In this document: positions 33,305-34,822 of the stretch, piece by piece
Layout: each line of letters begins with the position of its first letter
Numbering within the stretch: position 1 is the first letter of the stretch
Origin: Bacteroidales bacterium
GTDB lineage: Bacteria > Bacteroidota > Bacteroidia > Bacteroidales > Tenuifilaceae
DNA: 34,822 nucleotides
Direction: 5' to 3'
NCBI GenBank assembly: GCA_016931855.1
Contig: JAFGDZ010000058.1
Coordinates: forward strand, 1-34,822
Program-made: the position numbers and the translations under genes
Notes under the pieces: model-generated
What the model was told of the DNA's origin: nothing
Seen by the model: only the letters and a program-made list of their open reading frames with translations
The model's database searches: none

Positions 33305-33523
33305 GGCTGTACGCTTTATAATTACTCCGATAAATTCCGATAACTTCCTTCTTTAATAGAATTGTTGATTCACCTAAAACACCCACCAACCCAATAACTT
33401 ACTTAGAATCTATCGGTTACCACCCACCTTGTTGCTTGCCGAGAAAAAATACTACCAGCAAATGTTGCACAACATGTTTGTTATACGCAAATGAATATAT
33501 ACCTTCGATTAAAAATATTATTT

Positions 33524-33973
33524 ATGAAAAACATTACAACAATAGTTCTTCTGATACTAGCGGTAACCCTTAATACAAAAGCACAACAAAATAGCCATAC
33601 CATAGAATATGTCTATGATGCGAATGGGAATCGGCTTGAGTGCCTAGTTGTCAACCTACAGAGGACAAGCGCATTGCAATCCAACAACACTACAGATTAC
33701 AACGATACAGAAAAGATTGACTACAAAGACGTTGTTCTCTACCCAAATCCCACCAAAGGAATATTAACCATTGAACTTCCCAATAGCATTAACGGAACAC
33801 CTTATTATAATAGGTTCTTATTACATGCCAGTTCGGGTGTAATGGTTATGCATGGTGAAATTTACACTACACCTTTTACCCTTGACATAACAAAAGAGGC
33901 TGATGGAATATACATTTTAAGTCTAATGGGTGAAAATTCAAAACGAACTACTATTAAAGTTATAAAACAGTAA
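33524..33973 (+). CDS. Small secreted protein with YD-like motif and T9SS C-terminal sorting domain
   Basis: Function unknown. The preferred start at 33524 gives 149 residues beginning with a clean signal peptide (MKNITTIVLLILAVTLNTKA, then QQ); an upstream ATG at 33491 would add 11 residues ahead of it. After the signal comes IEYVYDANGNRLE, resembling the YD repeat of RHS-type proteins. The last about 75 residues (from VVLYPNPTKGILTIELP through DGIYILSLMGENSKRTTIKVIKQ) fit a type A sorting domain for the type IX secretion system. A protein that is essentially signal, one YD-like motif and sorting tail may be the remnant of a larger surface protein, or a genuine small exported protein. It precedes the SpvB-like gene by 71 bases on the same strand. 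Confidence 0.75.
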   Translation: MKNITTIVLLILAVTLNTKAQQNSHTIEYVYDANGNRLECLVVNLQRTSALQSNNTTDYNDTEKIDYKDVVLYPNPTKGILTIELPNSINGTPYYNRFLLHASSGVMVMHGEIYTTPFTLDITKEADGIYILSLMGENSKRTTIKVIKQ

Positions 33974-34044
33974 CAATTCGCGCTGTTACCGATAACAGAA
34001 CATTTGATACTAATCCTGATAATTATCAAAATAAAACATCTATA

Positions 34045-34770
34045 ATGAAAAACATTATTACTGTTATACTGATCTTCTTTGCACTCTTTATGTGCAGTAT
34101 AACTGCAACCGCACAATCGGAAGTTGGCTCTATCCCTGGCTCTTTCAATGTAACCCCCAATGGGGCTTCTGCTTACCAAATACCAATAGAGATGCCAGCT
34201 GGAGCAGGAGGATTAACCCCGCATATAAGCATCCAATACAACAGTCAAGGAGGGTGGGGTTTACTAGGTTTTGGCTGGGATTTAAATGGTTTATCCTATA
34301 TTGCAAGAGAGGGGTGTACGCTTGCCCAGGATGGCCATTACTCCGCAGTTAATTACTCCACAGACGATAGGTTGAGTTTAGATGGGAATAGGATGGTTCC
34401 TATATCGGGAGCTTACTGGGGCGAAAGTACGCAGTACGGCACAGAGAATGAAACCTTTTCTAAAATAGAAACGGTAAAGGTGGGAACATCTATGTGTTTT
34501 AAAGTAACCACGAAGGATGGAACCATATTAGAATATGGCTTTACAGCAGATTCACGCTTTCTTCCCATTGGCAGTTCAACTCCTTATCAGTGGTGGCTGA
34601 ATAAGGTTAGGGATAAGAATGGCAACTATTATACAATAAATTACAAGAATAGTGGAGGGCAAATTGTCCCACAGAAAATTGTTTACTCAAAAAACGAAGC
34701 AGTTACAACACCTGGTTTGGAAATTCAGTTTGTATATAATTCAACTTTCGCAAGTAAAACAACTTACTGA
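34045..34770 (+). CDS. SpvB/RHS-type secreted protein, N-terminal part ending at an in-frame TGA
   Basis: The 241 residues start with a signal peptide (MKNIITVILIFFALFMCSITATAQ) followed by the SpvB/TcdB N-terminal pattern: YQIPIEMPAGAGGLTPHISIQYNS, then GLLGFGWDLNGLSYIARE, a long beta-rich region with DDRLSLDG, and TTKDGTILEYGFTADSRF. Proteins with this start are usually much larger, often over 1000 residues, with YD repeats and a C-terminal effector. Here a TGA at 34768-34770 stops the frame, yet the same frame stays open for the remaining 52 bases and reads ...KHLVKILIFS, which resembles the continuation seen in such proteins. It may be a pseudogene, a sequencing error or a truly short form. 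The window edge prevents a decision. Confidence 0.7.
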   Translation: MKNIITVILIFFALFMCSITATAQSEVGSIPGSFNVTPNGASAYQIPIEMPAGAGGLTPHISIQYNSQGGWGLLGFGWDLNGLSYIAREGCTLAQDGHYSAVNYSTDDRLSLDGNRMVPISGAYWGESTQYGTENETFSKIETVKVGTSMCFKVTTKDGTILEYGFTADSRFLPIGSSTPYQWWLNKVRDKNGNYYTINYKNSGGQIVPQKIVYSKNEAVTTPGLEIQFVYNSTFASKTTY

Positions 34771-34822
34771 CTTACAATAAAAAAGCAGCATAAACATTTG
34801 GTTAAGATACTGATATTCAGTA

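Larger units (their letters stand above)
33030..33490. other. Gene-free region with degenerate repeats
   Basis: About 460 bases between mraZ and the next gene with no supported coding sequence. Content is two blocks of ACACAGAT-like repeats (annotated separately) and CCGATAACTCCCG-like words repeated near 33220-33245 and 33325-33350. A 6-base inverted repeat (ATGTTG/CAACAT, 33462-33475) sits about 50 bases before the downstream gene. Confidence 0.6.

Noticed and set aside
33141-33356. Plus-strand open frame of 71 codons upstream of the secreted proteins
   Set aside because: Its first part is made of the ACACAGAT repeats and the rest shows no domain; the frame is a by-product of the repeat period.
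33862-34179. Minus-strand open frame of 105 codons
   Set aside because: It lies antisense across the end of one signal-peptide protein and the start of the next; both plus-strand genes have clear domain evidence.
1-34822. Search for defence systems, phage genes, transposases, tRNA or rRNA
   Set aside because: No reading frame or structure in the window fits any of these; the genes are metabolic, cell-wall/division or secreted proteins.

Overview
The window looks like a chromosomal segment of an anaerobic, amino-acid-fermenting member of the Bacteroidota. Four things point there: the division and cell-wall (dcw) cluster has a Bacteroidota-style order (ftsI product with a C-terminal PASTA domain, MraY with an extra loop, yqeY directly after ftsZ); MurE carries the DNPR motif of meso-diaminopimelate enzymes; a small secreted protein ends in a type IX secretion (T9SS) sorting domain; and a few upstream regions carry matches to the Bacteroidota -7 promoter element TAnnTTTG. 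No genus can be named from sequence alone.

Bases 1-16850 form a butyrate-producing fermentation cluster. From the left edge, reading on the minus strand, there are: the first codons of a second 3,5-diaminohexanoate dehydrogenase gene; kdd, kce, kal and the A subunit of an acetoacetate CoA-transferase (lysine fermentation); etfA, etfB and an acyl-CoA dehydrogenase (crotonyl-CoA to butyryl-CoA); a CoA-acylating succinate-semialdehyde dehydrogenase, a 4-hydroxybutyrate dehydrogenase, 4-hydroxybutyrate CoA-transferase and 4-hydroxybutyryl-CoA dehydratase (succinyl-CoA to crotonyl-CoA); and thiolase with the B subunit of the CoA-transferase. A divergent plus-strand pair encodes a crotonase and an unusually long 3-hydroxyacyl-CoA dehydrogenase. 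Three routes (from lysine, from succinyl-CoA and from acetyl-CoA) therefore meet at crotonyl-CoA and share one butyryl-CoA dehydrogenase/Etf module. Hairpin terminators after etfA, the semialdehyde dehydrogenase, abfD, thl and the long hbd gene divide the cluster into several transcription units.

Bases 16929-32951 are the complete run, all minus strand: mraZ-rsmH-ftsL-ftsI-murE-mraY-murD-ftsW-murG-murC-ftsQ-ftsA-ftsZ-yqeY. Genes overlap or nearly touch, except around ftsZ, which is flanked by short tandem repeats. Just upstream of mraZ are four GTGG repeats at exact 10-bp spacing, a textbook MraZ operator. murF and ddl are not in the cluster. Bases 33030-33490 hold no gene but contain degenerate ACACAGAT-type repeats. 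At the right end are two plus-strand genes for exported proteins: a small T9SS-cargo-like protein with a YD/RHS-like motif, and the N-terminal part of an SpvB/RHS-type protein that hits an in-frame TGA near the window edge.

I found no tRNA, rRNA, CRISPR array, IS element, prophage or recognisable defence system. The most unusual items are the tandem kdd paralogue at the edge, the physically split CoA-transferase subunits, the extended Hbd-like enzyme, two perfect palindromes in the abfD/thl gap, and the tandem repeats around ftsZ.
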